The position numbers and the translations under genes were made by a program. This document shows, piece after piece, positions 8,031 through 25,424 of a stretch of 64,000 nt of DNA (within the stretch, counting starts at the first letter, position 1; every line of letters begins with the position of its first letter). The stretch comes from Duganella dendranthematis (GTDB lineage Bacteria > Pseudomonadota > Gammaproteobacteria > Burkholderiales > Burkholderiaceae_D), in the NCBI RefSeq assembly GCF_012849375.1, contig NZ_CP051684.1, forward strand, positions 1,984,001-2,048,000, read 5' to 3'. Below the pieces are notes generated by a model, which saw only the letters and a list, made by a program, of their open reading frames with translations, made no database searches and had not been told where the DNA came from.

Positions 8031-9219
8031 TTGGAAACTTCCTGCTTGACTGCCATTTGCCGCCGTTCTTGACCATAACCAGCGTCTTGCGGCTGCGCGC
8101 GGTCAGGCGGTCGGATTCGTAGGTCTGGCGGAAGCTGACCTTGGCGGTGTTGCCGTTGACGGTCACCTCGGGCGCGGCCACCTCCACATGGATGCGGCCC
8201 TTGCCTTCAATGCGGGCACGGCGCTCATCGGTCCATGCCTTGCGCGTCAGGCCTTTCGGCGGTTCAAACTGCGGGCTGTAGTAGCCCAGATAGGAATCGA
8301 CATTCTGTGAGGTCCAGGCCTTGGCCCAGCCATGGACTTGCGCCAGCACTGCATCGCGTTCGGACGTGTCAGGCTTGGCCACCACGACCTTGGCGGGTAC
8401 CGGTGCCGGCGCGACGGCAGGCGCAGGGGCAGGCGCTGGCGCAGGTGCAGGTGCAGGTGCCGCAGCCACCTTGAGCGGTGCTGGCGCAGGTAGCGGAGCC
8501 GCCGCGACCTTGGGCGCAGCCGGAGCTGGCGTCGGCATCGGCGTTGGTGTCGGCAGCGGCGCTATTGCAACCTTAACCGGCGCAGGAGACGGCACAGGCG
8601 TTGGCAACGGCTTGGCTGCCACAGGCGCAGGCGCCAGGGGTGGAATCGTTACCGCAGCAGCCGCAACTTGCGACGCCGGCATCGGCTCCACGCCTACCAT
8701 CTTGCTGCCAGCGCCGTTCGACACCGTACGCAGCATGGTCAACTTAGACTTGCCCGGCAGCGCCGTGCCCGCCCCCAGCGCCAAAGCCTTGTCATACGCC
8801 TGGCTGGCCATCTTGCCGTAAATATCGCCCAGGTTCTCGTAAGCAGTCTGATAGCTAGGATTGGTGCGCAACGCCTTCTCCAGCACCACACGCGCCTTGT
8901 CGTACTGCCCACTGGCCGCATACAGCACCGCCAGATTGTTATACGGCTCCGGAAGATCCTTGTAATCCTCGGTCAGCTTGATGAAGACGGCGATCGCCTC
9001 TTCCGGCTTGTTCTGATCAGTCAGCAGCACACCCTTCATCAAGCGCATTTGCGCATCGGCGGGGTGCTTGCTCAGATACTCATTGGTTTTGGTGAGTGCT
9101 TCGGCGACTTTGCCAGCTTTGGCCAGCTTGCTGACATCGGCAAACTCATCGGCGTGGGCAGGTGCCCAGGCCATCAATGCCAATGTGAAGTACAGCGTTT
9201 TTTGGGCTGCGAATTTCAT
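7924..9219 (-). CDS. TPR protein with Ala/Pro linker and NTF2-like domain; probable 3' frameshift
   Basis: As read, 431 residues: signal peptide (MKFAAQ to PAHA), three or so TPR units up to about residue 150, a low-complexity Pro/Ala/Val linker, then an NTF2/Cds6-like domain ending NGGKWQ. After that codon the frame reads SSRKFPIEGA and runs about 100 bases into the next gene. One extra base after position 8050 would instead give KQEVSN and a stop at 8027-8029, overlapping the TTG start of the L,D-transpeptidase in the usual coupled way. I therefore think one base is missing, by mutation or sequencing error. Probably a periplasmic partner of the downstream enzyme. Start chosen at 9219 by the signal peptide; its ribosome site is weak. 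Confidence 0.72.
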   Translation of the reverse strand: MKFAAQKTLYFTLALMAWAPAHADEFADVSKLAKAGKVAEALTKTNEYLSKHPADAQMRLMKGVLLTDQNKPEEAIAVFIKLTEDYKDLPEPYNNLAVLYAASGQYDKARVVLEKALRTNPSYQTAYENLGDIYGKMASQAYDKALALGAGTALPGKSKLTMLRTVSNGAGSKMVGVEPMPASQVAAAAVTIPPLAPAPVAAKPLPTPVPSPAPVKVAIAPLPTPTPMPTPAPAAPKVAAAPLPAPAPLKVAAAPAPAPAPAPAPAPAVAPAPVPAKVVVAKPDTSERDAVLAQVHGWAKAWTSQNVDSYLGYYSPQFEPPKGLTRKAWTDERRARIEGKGRIHVEVAAPEVTVNGNTAKVSFRQTYESDRLTARSRKTLVMVKNGGKWQSSRKFPIEGASCHRRGPAATLPDGRRAQLRCKKAGTGGCRP

Positions 9220-9311
9220 TGAGAGGTGATGCGTAGGCGGTGAAAGTCGAGATGGTACTCCTTTATTTCCGGAGGTCAATACTCACCAAAACTATCTGTT
9301 GCGCCAAACGC

Positions 9312-9373
9312 AAAAAACCCCAGTTTTGCACTGAGCGCGATCTTGAGCTCGTTCAGGCTTAACTGGGGTTTTT
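9312..9373. terminator. Bidirectional terminator downstream of rrn operon 1
   Basis: AAAAACCCCAGTT (9313-9325) pairs perfectly with AACTGGGGTTTTT (9361-9373) around a 35-base partly self-complementary loop. Read on the minus strand it ends in a U-run just past the 5S gene, so it should end the leftward rRNA transcript. Confidence 0.75.
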
Positions 9374-9384
9374 CTATATAACTA

Positions 9385-9498
9385 GCTTGACGATAACCTA
9401 CTTTCACACTGGTTGCAGCACTATCATCGGCGTAGAGTCGTTTCACGGTCCTGTTCGGGATGGGAAGGGGTGGGACCGACTTACTATGGTCATCAAGC
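9385..9498 (-). rRNA. rrf: 5S ribosomal RNA, rrn operon 1
   Basis: A 114-base sequence with complementary ends (GCTTGATGACC ... GTCAAGC) and the conserved betaproteobacterial core GGTCCCACCCCTTCCCATCC followed by CGAACAGGACCGTGAAACG. It is the last gene of the 16S-23S-5S unit and is identical, as far as I can see, in all three operons. Confidence 0.95.
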
Positions 9499-9616
9499 TT
9501 TGACTTGTGTGCTCTGGCGCCGCCAATCGGGCGCCACAGCGAATCTGGGAGAAGTAAAGTTTTGTGTTGGGGTAGCACCACTCATCATCAGAGTAAATGC
9601 GCATAACCGTCAAGGT

Positions 9617-14201
<4,585 letters not shown>

Positions 14202-14390
14202 AATCTCTGTTTTATCCGTTTTACCGGATGGTTCGCTCTTCTCAAAAATACTGACAGTATTTCTACTGAATATTTCTTTGTTGAGCATTTAATGCTTTTT
14301 GTTGCAGCACCAAATGCCCACACTTATCGACTGTAAATTTTTAAAGATCATTCTGTGTTACTAGCTGAAGAAGCGTTTTGTTCATCAGCG
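14202..14390 (-). promoter_or_regulatory. rrn operon 1 leader with boxA
   Basis: Transcribed leader between promoter P2 and 16S. It contains a boxA-like antitermination element GATCTTTAAAAATTTACAG (minus strand, 14331-14349) and an AGAAATACTGTCAGTATTTTT hairpin in the processing stem zone. The 16S-proximal part (TCCGGTAAAACGGATAA) differs from operons 2 and 3. Confidence 0.65.
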
Positions 14391-14400
14391 AAGAGGCAAG

Positions 14401-14429
14401 ATTATGAGGCGTTTCGTACATCTCGTCAA
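14401..14429 (-). promoter_or_regulatory. rrn operon 1 promoter P2
   Basis: TTGACG (14424-14429) and CATAAT (14401-14406) with a 17-base spacer, followed by a C/T-rich start region. The same pair with the same spacing precedes all three operons. Confidence 0.75.
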
Positions 14430-14486
14430 GCTCTTCTTTTTCTCACTCAACGCTGCATTTGCATGTGTTGTTTCGTGAGGGACAGA

Positions 14487-14515
14487 ATCATAACAAGGGC
14501 GCGCTGGTCTGGCAA
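14487..14515 (-). promoter_or_regulatory. rrn operon 1 promoter P1 (upstream, tandem)
   Basis: TTGCCA (14510-14515) and TATGAT (14487-14492) spaced 17 bases. The element and the downstream stretch are conserved before operon 3 but absent before operon 2. It abuts the start region of the divergent TonB receptor gene. Confidence 0.6.
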
Positions 14516-14559
14516 GGGCTTTGTTATATTTCGTTTTCATCGTTTCCTGGGAATACACT

Positions 14560-16617
14560 TTGCTCCTCATCGCCCTGCTTGCCGCCGCAGCTGTAGAAAC
14601 GCCGGTCGTGGTCGTCAGCGCCACGCGTACTGAACACGCCAGCTTTGACGTGCCCGCTTCTATAGACGCGGTAAAGGTCGACGACGACAACCTGCGCGTC
14701 AACGCGTCCGAGGCCTTGGCGGCCGTGCCCGGCCTGGTGGTGCAGAACCGCCAGAACTACGCGCAGGATCTGCAGATCTCATCACGCGGCTTCGGCGCCC
14801 GCTCCGCCTTCGGCGTGCGCGGTGTGCATTTGATCACCGACGGCATCCCGGCCAGCATGCCGGACGGCCAGGGCCAGGCCGCCACCTTTAATCTGGATGT
14901 GGCGGAGCGCATCGAAGTGCTGCGCGGCCCTTATTCCGCCATCTATGGCAATCACGCGGGCGGTGTGATCCAGCTGTTCACCAGGGAAGGCGATGGCTCG
15001 CCGTCGGTCGAACTGAATGTGGCCGGCGGCAGCTACGGCACGCACAAGACGGACCTCACCGCGCAGGGCAAGCAAGGGAACATCGGCTATGTGCTCGATG
15101 TGTCGCGCTTCGACACCGACGGCTACCGCGCGCACAGCGCCGCCACCCGCGACCAGGCCTACGCCAGGCTGACGCTGACGCCTGTTAAAGGTGCGAAGCT
15201 GAACATCATCGCCAACGCGCTACGGCAGGACGACACGCAGGATGCGCTTGGCGTCACCTGGGCCACCTATCAGCGCGACCCGCGCGCCGGCGAAATCGAC
15301 AGCACCGATACGCAGTCGCCGAAGCGCACACTGGCCGATCGCTATAACACGCGCAAGAGCATCAACCACAAGCAAATAGGCGCGACGTGGGAGCAGCGGC
15401 TCGGCGAGGATGACCGCTTGCGCGTGACCGCCTATGGCGGCAACCGCGACGTGATTCAGTATCAAGCGTTTTCCAAAGCCTTCCAGGCGCCTGCAAGTCA
15501 TTCCGGAGGCGTGGTCGACTTTGAGCGTGACTTCTCCGGCGCGGATATCAACTGGTCGCATGTGAATGCGCTGGCCGGCGGCAAGCTGACCACCACTGCA
15601 GGCGTGGAGTACGGCAGCTCCAGCGATGCGCGCCAGGGATACGAGAATTTCGTCGGCACTGCCTTTGGCGTCAAAGGCGCCTTGCGCCGCGATGAAGAGG
15701 ATAAAGTCAGCAATCTCGATCCGTATCTGCAAACCGAGTGGGACGCCGGCGCGTGGCAGCTCAGCGCCGGCCTGCGTCACAGCCGCGTGAAGATTTCGGT
15801 GGATGATCACTTCCTCAGCAACGGCAATGACAGCGGCTCGCTGAACTACAGCCACACCACGCCGGTGCTGGGCGTGCTGTATCGCGTGGCGCCACAGTTG
15901 AATGTGTATGCCAGCGCGGCGCGCGGCTTTGAAACGCCGACGCTGAATGAGCTGTTCTACTCCGGCGCCGGCGGCGGTTTCAACTTCCGCTTGCAGCCGG
16001 CGTGCAGCACGCACGTGGAAGCCGGCGTCAAGGCGCGGCTGGATGAGCACACGCGCATCAATGCGGCGCTGTTCCAGGTGAAGACATCGGACGAACTGGT
16101 GGTGGATAGCTCAAGTGGCGGCCGCACAAGTTATCGCAATGGCGGCAAGACACTGCGCCAGGGCCTGGAACTGTCGCTCGATTCGTCGTGGCGCTATGGT
16201 TTCAGCACGCGGCTGGCGTTGACCACGCTGCGCGCGGTCTACGATCAGGGCTACGGCAATGTCCTGCAAGGCAGCCGCCTGCCCGGCGTGCCGAATGCGA
16301 ACCTGTACGGCGAACTGGCATGGAAGGACAGCGCCGGCCGCTTTGGCGCGGCGCTGGAGGCGGTCGCTGTCGGCAAGATCTACGTTGAAGACAGCAACGT
16401 GGACCAGCCGGCGGCCGGCTATGGCGTCCTGAATGCGCGCGTCCACGCCGGCCAGCAGTGGGGCGGCTGGCGATTCAAACAATTCGCGCGCTTGAATAAT
16501 CTGCTCGACAAAAATTACGTCGGCTCGGTCATCGTCGGCGACACCAACAAGCGCTATTACGAAGCGGCGCCGCAGCGAAACTGGCTGGTGGGCGGCAGCG
16601 CGCTGTATCAGTTCTAG
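14560..16617 (+). CDS. TonB-dependent outer-membrane receptor
   Basis: About 685 residues. A hydrophobic signal segment ([11 protein letters not shown]) leads to [18 protein letters not shown], the start of the plug domain; the plug contains [21 protein letters not shown] and [21 protein letters not shown], both diagnostic. The C-terminal barrel ends with [10 protein letters not shown] and a terminal Phe. It would import a ferric chelate or other scarce ligand using TonB energy. No ATG is available; candidate starts are TTG at 14521 (ribosome site too close) and TTG at 14560, 7 bases after GGGAA, which I prefer. It diverges from rrn operon 1 and its 3' end overlaps the SH3-protein gene by 4 bases, convergent. 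Ligand unknown. Confidence 0.85.
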   Translation: MLLIALLAAAAVETPVVVVSATRTEHASFDVPASIDAVKVDDDNLRVNASEALAAVPGLVVQNRQNYAQDLQISSRGFGARSAFGVRGVHLITDGIPASMPDGQGQAATFNLDVAERIEVLRGPYSAIYGNHAGGVIQLFTREGDGSPSVELNVAGGSYGTHKTDLTAQGKQGNIGYVLDVSRFDTDGYRAHSAATRDQAYARLTLTPVKGAKLNIIANALRQDDTQDALGVTWATYQRDPRAGEIDSTDTQSPKRTLADRYNTRKSINHKQIGATWEQRLGEDDRLRVTAYGGNRDVIQYQAFSKAFQAPASHSGGVVDFERDFSGADINWSHVNALAGGKLTTTAGVEYGSSSDARQGYENFVGTAFGVKGALRRDEEDKVSNLDPYLQTEWDAGAWQLSAGLRHSRVKISVDDHFLSNGNDSGSLNYSHTTPVLGVLYRVAPQLNVYASAARGFETPTLNELFYSGAGGGFNFRLQPACSTHVEAGVKARLDEHTRINAALFQVKTSDELVVDSSSGGRTSYRNGGKTLRQGLELSLDSSWRYGFSTRLALTTLRAVYDQGYGNVLQGSRLPGVPNANLYGELAWKDSAGRFGAALEAVAVGKIYVEDSNVDQPAAGYGVLNARVHAGQQWGGWRFKQFARLNNLLDKNYVGSVIVGDTNKRYYEAAPQRNWLVGGSALYQF

Positions 16618-18122
16618 CGCAGCGCAATGGTCTGGCGCTTCCACGCCGGATCCTGCCAGCGGTAGAACAGGCTGAGTGACGAGGGCTTGTCGGCCGACTT
16701 CAGCGTGGCCAGGGTATTGATCTCCACCAGTTCGAAGCTGCGCTTGAAGCGGCCGTCAACACGGGCCTCGCGCGCCACCAGCATGTTCTGCGTGCCGGGC
16801 ACCCAGCCGGCGAATTCCACATAGCCGATGTCCGGATCGGCGGCGGCCGGCGGCATGACGTCGGCCAGCCAGCCATCGCTGGTCTGATGGAACAGCCACA
16901 TCTCGCGCCAACCGTCCACCGGCTGTACCGCCAACGCCAGCGCGGTGCCTTGCGCATTGGCGCGCGCCGACGCCGCCCACACCACACCGTAGCTGCAACG
17001 TCGCGCCAGCGGATGCTGCTGATCGTGCTTGCCGTCGACCAGCAACACGCACGTCTCCCCGGGCTGCCCAGCCACCGTCGCGACACGCAAGCCAGCGCCC
17101 ACCGTGGCCACGACGGCCGCCTGCGTGCCGGCAGCCTGTTTGACGCCGGGCTTCGTGGTCTGCATCGGCGCGGCTGGCGATTGCGCGGCCGCTGTGCCGA
17201 TCTCCGTATCCGCCGCCCAGCGCACGCTGCCCGCGCGCACCCCGGCTTCGGCATAGGCGGCGGCATCATCCTCGGTCAACTCGGCTGGCTCCACCATCCC
17301 TAGCTCGTCCAGCGCCCGCTGCCCAGCCTCCGTTGCAGACACGCCTTTGCGCGCCCGCGCAAAGGCCACCGACGACCACACGATCGCCCGTCGCATATGC
17401 ACGCGGTTCTTCACATGCGCCGGCAAATCCTTCAACTCCACCCGCTCCAGCACCTCTGCGCGCCAATCATCCAGCGCCACCCGCGCGCCCGGTCCAAGCG
17501 CGGGATCGACGCATTCCTGCCGCGTCAATCCCAGCACCGCCGCAGCCCGTTGCGATTGCGATGCCGACGCCATCGCCAGCACGCGCCGGAACGCCTCGCC
17601 GTCATAGCACAGCTGCATTCGCCCCTCGCGCTCAAAGCTGCGGATGCCGACGCCGTACCGCGCCACCGCCTCCAGATGCGCGGCAATCACCACATCGCCT
17701 TGCTTGCCTTGCCTGGCCGACGCGCGCCGCGCCAGCCGGTCCGCCATCGTCCCCAGTGCATCGAACGGTTCCGCCGTAATCGCCGCCGCCGGCGCGGCCT
17801 TCAGATACGCCGCCGCATAGCTGATGCCCAGCGACTCCGCTCCCGGCGTGTCGCGCAGAAAACGCACCACCGACAATAACTCCGGCGCATCCGCCGCCTC
17901 CAGCGACACCTTGCGCACCTGCGCCGCGCGAATATAGCCGGCCCGCTCTCGGCGATAATCGTAGACTTGCAAAAAATCCTGCTTCTCGCCGCGTATCTCC
18001 AGACTATCGCCCTGCCACAGGACCGCCTGCTGCTGCGCCGAATCCTTGGGCGCGGCACGCAGCGCCGCCTGGTCTTGCGTCACAATCGCCAGCGTCAGGG
18101 CCGCCGCCATCAACATGACCAT
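16614..18122 (-). CDS. Exported SH3-like domain protein of unknown function
   Basis: 502 residues. The first ~20 form a secretion signal-like segment ([16 protein letters not shown]). Residues about 20-72 look like a bacterial SH3 fold ([40 protein letters not shown]), common in cell-wall-associated proteins. The rest is an alpha-helical middle region with an Ala/Thr-rich linker and a C-terminal beta-rich part with several Trp. I do not recognise the whole protein. It starts 2 bases after the stop of the SPFH gene, so both are certainly one transcript and probably act together at the cell envelope. Confidence 0.6.
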   Translation of the reverse strand: MVMLMAAALTLAIVTQDQAALRAAPKDSAQQQAVLWQGDSLEIRGEKQDFLQVYDYRRERAGYIRAAQVRKVSLEAADAPELLSVVRFLRDTPGAESLGISYAAAYLKAAPAAAITAEPFDALGTMADRLARRASARQGKQGDVVIAAHLEAVARYGVGIRSFEREGRMQLCYDGEAFRRVLAMASASQSQRAAAVLGLTRQECVDPALGPGARVALDDWRAEVLERVELKDLPAHVKNRVHMRRAIVWSSVAFARARKGVSATEAGQRALDELGMVEPAELTEDDAAAYAEAGVRAGSVRWAADTEIGTAAAQSPAAPMQTTKPGVKQAAGTQAAVVATVGAGLRVATVAGQPGETCVLLVDGKHDQQHPLARRCSYGVVWAASARANAQGTALALAVQPVDGWREMWLFHQTSDGWLADVMPPAAADPDIGYVEFAGWVPGTQNMLVAREARVDGRFKRSFELVEINTLATLKSADKPSSLSLFYRWQDPAWKRQTIALR

Positions 18123-18124
18123 GA

Positions 18125-19321
18125 TTACTGTCCTTCCGCCGCCACGCGCGGCTGCTTGCCCAACAACGCCGAACCGATAAAACCGCCATCCGCCGGCGGC
18201 GGCGCGATAATCACCGACACCTTGTCCGACAGCTTGTCCGCCATGGTCTTCTGGATCAGCAGCGGATTGCGCGTCAACAGCTCACCTTCGCGCTCCATCT
18301 GCGCCACCTCCACCTTGCCGACGATCTCGTGGCGGTACGCCTCAGCCTCGGCCAGCTTGCGTCGCGCATCCGCCTCGCCGCCCGCCTCGATCAGGCGCGC
18401 CTGCGCATTGCCCTCGGACGTCTTGATGCGCGCCTCCTTCTCCGCTTCCGCCTCCAGCCTGCGCTGCTCGATCTGTTTCTGCTTGAACGGCAGCACATGC
18501 GCCATCGCCTGTTCCTGCGCGCGCGCCGCAATGATCTGCTCATTGCCGGCCGCTTCCGCCGCCTTCTCGCGGCGCACCTTCTCCGCATCCGCCTCCAGCG
18601 ACGACTGCTTGACCTGCTTCTCCTTCAGCTCCAGCGTATAGCGCATCTTCTCTGTCTCCAGCTCCTCGGCCAGCAGCTTCTCCATGCCGGCCTGATACTC
18701 TTCCGGCAGGGTGATCTTGCCGATGGTAATGCCGCGCAGCGTCACGCCATCGGCTGCCAGCTTGGGCTTCAGCTCCGTCTCGATCTCCTTCTGGATTTCA
18801 GCGCGCTTGGACGAATAAATCTCGCGTACCGTATAACGCGTGAACACCTTGTAGATCACGCCCTGCACCGCCGGCTCCACAATAGCGCCACGGATATCAG
18901 GCGGCAGCGACTGCGCCATCGACACCACCCGCGATGGATCAAGCGCATAGCGCACCGTCAGGTCCACGCCCAACGCCAGCCCCTCCAACGACTGGAACGG
19001 CGCCTGGTCCGGACGTGCCGGACGATACACCTGATCCAGCAGCGATACCTGGCGCAGCACATGCACGCCCGGCATCATGAATACCGCGCCATCACGCACC
19101 GTAACAGAGGAACCGGTTAGCTGGTTGGTGCGGATGCCGACATTCCCCGGCGCCAGCTTGGCGAGCGGTGGATGCGTCGCCAGGCCGTAGATGGCGGCAG
19201 CGGCCAATCCCACCGCCACCAGCATTGCGCCATTGCGGCGCGCGCCGTCCACCGCCATGCCGGCGCCGCCGCTGAACGCAGTCCGCACCGCCTGCACCAT
19301 CCGTTTGATCCGCTCTGCCAT
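18125..19321 (-). CDS. SPFH/Band 7 (prohibitin-like) membrane protein
   Basis: 398 residues. One transmembrane helix ([18 protein letters not shown], about residues 32-49) is followed by a Band 7 domain ([29 protein letters not shown] onwards, to about 240) and a long charged coiled-coil rich in Glu, Lys and Ala (about 240-360), the standard order for prohibitin/flotillin proteins. Such proteins oligomerise on the membrane and scaffold other complexes. Start at ATG 19321 is preceded by AAAGGTG; the upstream ATG at 19366 is less likely. It leads an operon with the SH3-like gene and diverges from the response regulator gene. Confidence 0.85.
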   Translation of the reverse strand: MAERIKRMVQAVRTAFSGGAGMAVDGARRNGAMLVAVGLAAAAIYGLATHPPLAKLAPGNVGIRTNQLTGSSVTVRDGAVFMMPGVHVLRQVSLLDQVYRPARPDQAPFQSLEGLALGVDLTVRYALDPSRVVSMAQSLPPDIRGAIVEPAVQGVIYKVFTRYTVREIYSSKRAEIQKEIETELKPKLAADGVTLRGITIGKITLPEEYQAGMEKLLAEELETEKMRYTLELKEKQVKQSSLEADAEKVRREKAAEAAGNEQIIAARAQEQAMAHVLPFKQKQIEQRRLEAEAEKEARIKTSEGNAQARLIEAGGEADARRKLAEAEAYRHEIVGKVEVAQMEREGELLTRNPLLIQKTMADKLSDKVSVIIAPPPADGGFIGSALLGKQPRVAAEGQ

Positions 19322-19508
19322 GATATTCACCTTTCGTTGAGTTCCGGGCCTATCCCTGAACAGCATGGTGCGCCGGACGATGCGGAAGTATCAACGCTGC
19401 CGCCGTCCGCCTCTCTTCCTGCCGTGTGAGGAAATCCTCACAGCCGCTTTGTGACTTTTCCCTCAAAAGCGTAGATACTTATTCCATTAGCAGAATGTGG
19501 AGCGCAGC

Positions 19509-20198
19509 ATGTCCAGAGTCGCGGTCATCGAGGACGATCACCCTACCAGCAACCAGTTGCGGGCATGGATCGAAGCGGCACGTCCGGGCATCATGGTCGA
19601 TCAATGGTTCAGCCGTGACGACGCCGAAGCCGCCATCGCCCGCGAGCGCTACGACCTGGTGGTGCTGGATATTGAACTGGGACGCGAGCGCCACGCCGGC
19701 GTCGCGATCATCAACGCCATCAACAAGCGGCATGCGACGCCGGTACTGGTGGTGTCGGCGATGCCGGCCACCATCTACCGCAGCATCATGAAAGCGCTGG
19801 ACGCATGGGACTATCTGCAAAAGGCCACGTTTGAAGAAGCCGATTTCGTCGAAACCTTCCTGGAAATCCTGCGCGCCGCGCCGGTTCCTGCGCCTGCCCC
19901 CTCCGCCGGCACGGCGGAGCTGAGCATGGACCCGCTGCGCCAGCGCACGCCGATGTGGCGCGGCCAGCGCATCAACTTGCCGCTGACGGCGCAGCGCATC
20001 CTGGCGGCGCTGTTTGCACGGCGCGGGCAGGTGATCTCCTACGATGAATTATTCGACGTGGTGAAGAGCGGCCGCAATCGCGACAACATCCGCAAGCATG
20101 TCAGCACCATACGCGACGCCTTCCGCGAAATTGATCCCGACTTCACCTGCATAGAAAACGTGCCGATGCGCGGCTTCCGCTGGACCGACGGCGAATGA
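19509..20198 (+). CDS. Response regulator, receiver plus OmpR-type DNA-binding domain
   Basis: 229 residues. The receiver domain begins VAVIEDDHPTS with phospho-acceptor Asp54 in VVLDIEL; the switch Ser/Thr and Lys lie in VVSAMPAT and YLQKATF. After a short Pro/Ala linker the C-terminal part (LTAQRILAALFARRGQVISYDELFDVV ... RKHVSTIRDAF ... GFRW) is a winged helix of the OmpR family. Start ATG at 19509 follows GTGGAGCGCAGC. The stop overlaps the start of the kinase gene (ATGA), so the pair is translated together. It probably regulates its own or the divergent SPFH operon, but nothing in sequence proves a target. Confidence 0.88.
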   Translation: MSRVAVIEDDHPTSNQLRAWIEAARPGIMVDQWFSRDDAEAAIARERYDLVVLDIELGRERHAGVAIINAINKRHATPVLVVSAMPATIYRSIMKALDAWDYLQKATFEEADFVETFLEILRAAPVPAPAPSAGTAELSMDPLRQRTPMWRGQRINLPLTAQRILAALFARRGQVISYDELFDVVKSGRNRDNIRKHVSTIRDAFREIDPDFTCIENVPMRGFRWTDGE

Positions 20199-22264
20199 AC
20201 TGGCGCCGGCTCAGCCTCGTTCCCTATCGCCTGCGGCTGCTGCTGCGCGCCGCCTTTATTTTCCTGATGACGGCTACGGTGGGCCTGGCGTTGTCGGTGC
20301 TCCAGCAGGAAAAGCAGCTCAGCTACAAGAACTACGAAGGCAGCTTCCAAAAAACGCGCGTGCAGGTCGCCGCAACGCTGCGTCATCCGTCCGGCCAGCT
20401 GGCGCTTCTCAATCCAAAACCGTCCACCGGCGGCGCACTGCATCCGTTACTGCTGCCCTTCGCCGCGCTGGATTTCGATGACCTGCAAAAAGTGCAGCAG
20501 GCGGTGGCGATGTCCGGCTGCCTGGCGCAATACGGGAATAATGGCTCACTGTGCGTCGGCATCGGCAATAACCCGTGGGCCGGTGGCTTCATCTACGTCG
20601 CAGGCAGCTTCGATAGCGCGCAACTGGTGCCGCATGTGCGTGGCGACCAGGTGGTCGATCAGGCGCACCGCGTGCGGGTCAAAGTGACGCTGCGCGGACA
20701 AACGTATGACTGGATCGCGCCGTTTGAAGAAAGTACCGAGCCGCAAACGCCCGGCCGCCGCTACGGCGGCATGCGCGGACGCCTAACCGGCTTCACCGCC
20801 GCCGATGTCGCGCGCGGCAAATCCCCGGTGGTCAAGGACTTCCGCGGCTGGATCTGGCAAAACCCGCGCTGCAACCAGCCCGACATCGCCGACGATGACA
20901 CCAACTGTGCGCGCAGCGCATTCTTCTCCCTGCGCCTGCCGGTCGCCGTGCTGCAAGACGCCTTGTTTGAAAAGCGCCGCCCGGAGTGGCCGCCTGCGGA
21001 TCTGGATCGCATCAGCGTCAGTATCGCTGTGCTGCCGCCGGGTGATGGCGCACCACTGCTGGACAGCAGCACCGGCCCGGCTGCTCCGCCGTTCTCGCTG
21101 ACCGATCTGAAATCCATGCTGCTGCCGGGCGAAAGCCTGCAAATCAAACGGCTCAGTGATGGCGCGGCGCTGCCGGTGCTGGTCGCGCCGATTGATCCGG
21201 AAGACCAGAGCTGGCACTTCGTCACGGCGCTGATCCGCCGCCTGCCGGTGGACGCCTACGATGTGCCGCTGGCGGCGAAGGAAATCATCGCCACACCGGC
21301 CGGCAGTTACGAAGTGCTGCTGAAAGGCGATGTGCGCAGCGTGAGCAAAAGCCTGAGCGTGGTGGCCAGCCGCCTGGTTTGGTTTGTCGGCGCCATGCTG
21401 GCGGCGCTGATGCTGGCTTGGCTTGTGATCGAGATCGGCATCATCAATCGCGTCAAGGTGCTGATCAAGCGGGCCGATGACGTGGGCGAACGCGTTAAAG
21501 CGGCGCAGGGATTTTCGGAGGCAGATCTGGCCGACCTGCGCGGCGAAGATGAACTGGGCGTGCTGGCGACCGGACTGCATGACCTGCTGCGCCGCGTGCG
21601 CGAAGACGTCGAACGCGACAATATTCGCGCCGAACAGGAACGCGATATGTGGCATGCGGTGGGCCACGAGATCATGTCGCCGCTGCAGTCGCTGATGGTG
21701 TTGCACGGTGCGCCGGAGGACCAGAGCCACCGCTACATCAGCCGCATGCAGCAGGCGATTCGCGTACTGTATGGACGGGCGTCGCCAAGCGAAGCATTTC
21801 AGTCATCCGAACTACAGGTGAGCGAGATCGACCTGACGGCGTTTTTGCAGAACGTGGCCGGCAATGCCTGCCACGTCGGCATCGACGGCGTGCGCTTCGA
21901 TGGGCCAGCGGAGCCGCTGACCGCGCGCGCGGATGAATATTCTCTGGAGGATGTGGTCACGCATGTGCTGCGCAACGCCGAGCGTTACCGCAAGCCGGGC
22001 AGCCCGATCACCATTACGCTGGAAGGCAGCGACACCGGCGCCGCGATCGGCATTCACAACGACGGTCCGCAGATCCCCTCCGACATGCTGACCAAGATCT
22101 TTGAATACGGCGTATCGGACCAGCCGGAGTCCGGTGCCGAAGGCAATCGTGGCCAGGGCCTGTTCGTAGCCAAGACCTATATGGCCAAGATGGGCGGCAC
22201 CATCGTTGCGCAAAATCGTGCTGGCGGCGTCAGTTTCATCCTGAGTTTGCAGCGCGGGGCGTGA
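20195..22264 (+). CDS. Membrane sensor histidine kinase, partner of the preceding regulator
   Basis: 689 residues. A transmembrane helix near residues 18-38 (AFIFLMTATVGLALSVL), a large periplasmic sensor region of about 350 residues, and a second helix (LVWFVGAMLAALMLAWLVIEIGII) bracket the sensor. A HAMP-like linker follows. The H-box is MWHAVGHEIMSPLQSL with His491, unusual in having EIMSPL where HELRTPL is common. The ATP-binding part shows NAERYRKPGSP (N box) and GNRGQGLFVAKTYMAKMGGT (G box). It should autophosphorylate and donate to the regulator encoded just upstream. The signal it detects is unknown. It ends 6 bases before the terminator shared with rrn operon 2. Confidence 0.88.
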   Translation: MNWRRLSLVPYRLRLLLRAAFIFLMTATVGLALSVLQQEKQLSYKNYEGSFQKTRVQVAATLRHPSGQLALLNPKPSTGGALHPLLLPFAALDFDDLQKVQQAVAMSGCLAQYGNNGSLCVGIGNNPWAGGFIYVAGSFDSAQLVPHVRGDQVVDQAHRVRVKVTLRGQTYDWIAPFEESTEPQTPGRRYGGMRGRLTGFTAADVARGKSPVVKDFRGWIWQNPRCNQPDIADDDTNCARSAFFSLRLPVAVLQDALFEKRRPEWPPADLDRISVSIAVLPPGDGAPLLDSSTGPAAPPFSLTDLKSMLLPGESLQIKRLSDGAALPVLVAPIDPEDQSWHFVTALIRRLPVDAYDVPLAAKEIIATPAGSYEVLLKGDVRSVSKSLSVVASRLVWFVGAMLAALMLAWLVIEIGIINRVKVLIKRADDVGERVKAAQGFSEADLADLRGEDELGVLATGLHDLLRRVREDVERDNIRAEQERDMWHAVGHEIMSPLQSLMVLHGAPEDQSHRYISRMQQAIRVLYGRASPSEAFQSSELQVSEIDLTAFLQNVAGNACHVGIDGVRFDGPAEPLTARADEYSLEDVVTHVLRNAERYRKPGSPITITLEGSDTGAAIGIHNDGPQIPSDMLTKIFEYGVSDQPESGAEGNRGQGLFVAKTYMAKMGGTIVAQNRAGGVSFILSLQRGA

Positions 22265-22269
22265 ATGCG

Positions 22270-22304
22270 AAAAGGCCCGCACAGATAAACTGAGCGGGCC
22301 TTTT
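22270..22304. terminator. Bidirectional terminator between kinase gene and rrn operon 2
   Basis: AAAAGGCCCGC (22270-22280) and GCGGGCCTTTT (22294-22304) form a perfect 11-base stem with a 13-base loop, giving U-runs on both strands. Confidence 0.85.
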
Positions 22305-22314
22305 CTAATAACTA

Positions 22315-22428
22315 GCTTGACGATAACCTACTTTCACACTGGTTGCAGCACTATCATCGGCGTAGAGTCGTTTCACGGTCCTGTTCGGGATGGGAAGGGG
22401 TGGGACCGACTTACTATGGTCATCAAGC
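22315..22428 (-). rRNA. rrf: 5S ribosomal RNA, rrn operon 2
   Basis: 114 bases matching the operon 1 copy over its whole length, with paired GCTTGA/TCAAGC ends and the conserved CCCACCCCTTCCCATCCCG core. Confidence 0.95.
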
Positions 22429-22541
22429 TTTGACTTGTATGCTCTGCAGCCAACGGCTGCACAGCGAATCTGGGAGAAGTAAAGTTTTGTGTTGGGGTAG
22501 CACCACTCATCATCAGAGTAAATGCGTATAACCGTCAAGGT

Positions 22542-25424
<2,883 letters not shown>

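Noticed and set aside
8041..8061. Programmed ribosomal frameshift in the TPR gene
   Set aside because: No slippery heptamer or downstream structure is visible; a simple one-base loss explains the sequence better.
8321..8821. Gly/Ala-rich open frame on the plus strand
   Set aside because: It is the antisense of the Pro/Ala linker of the TPR protein; the repeated codons create the frame.
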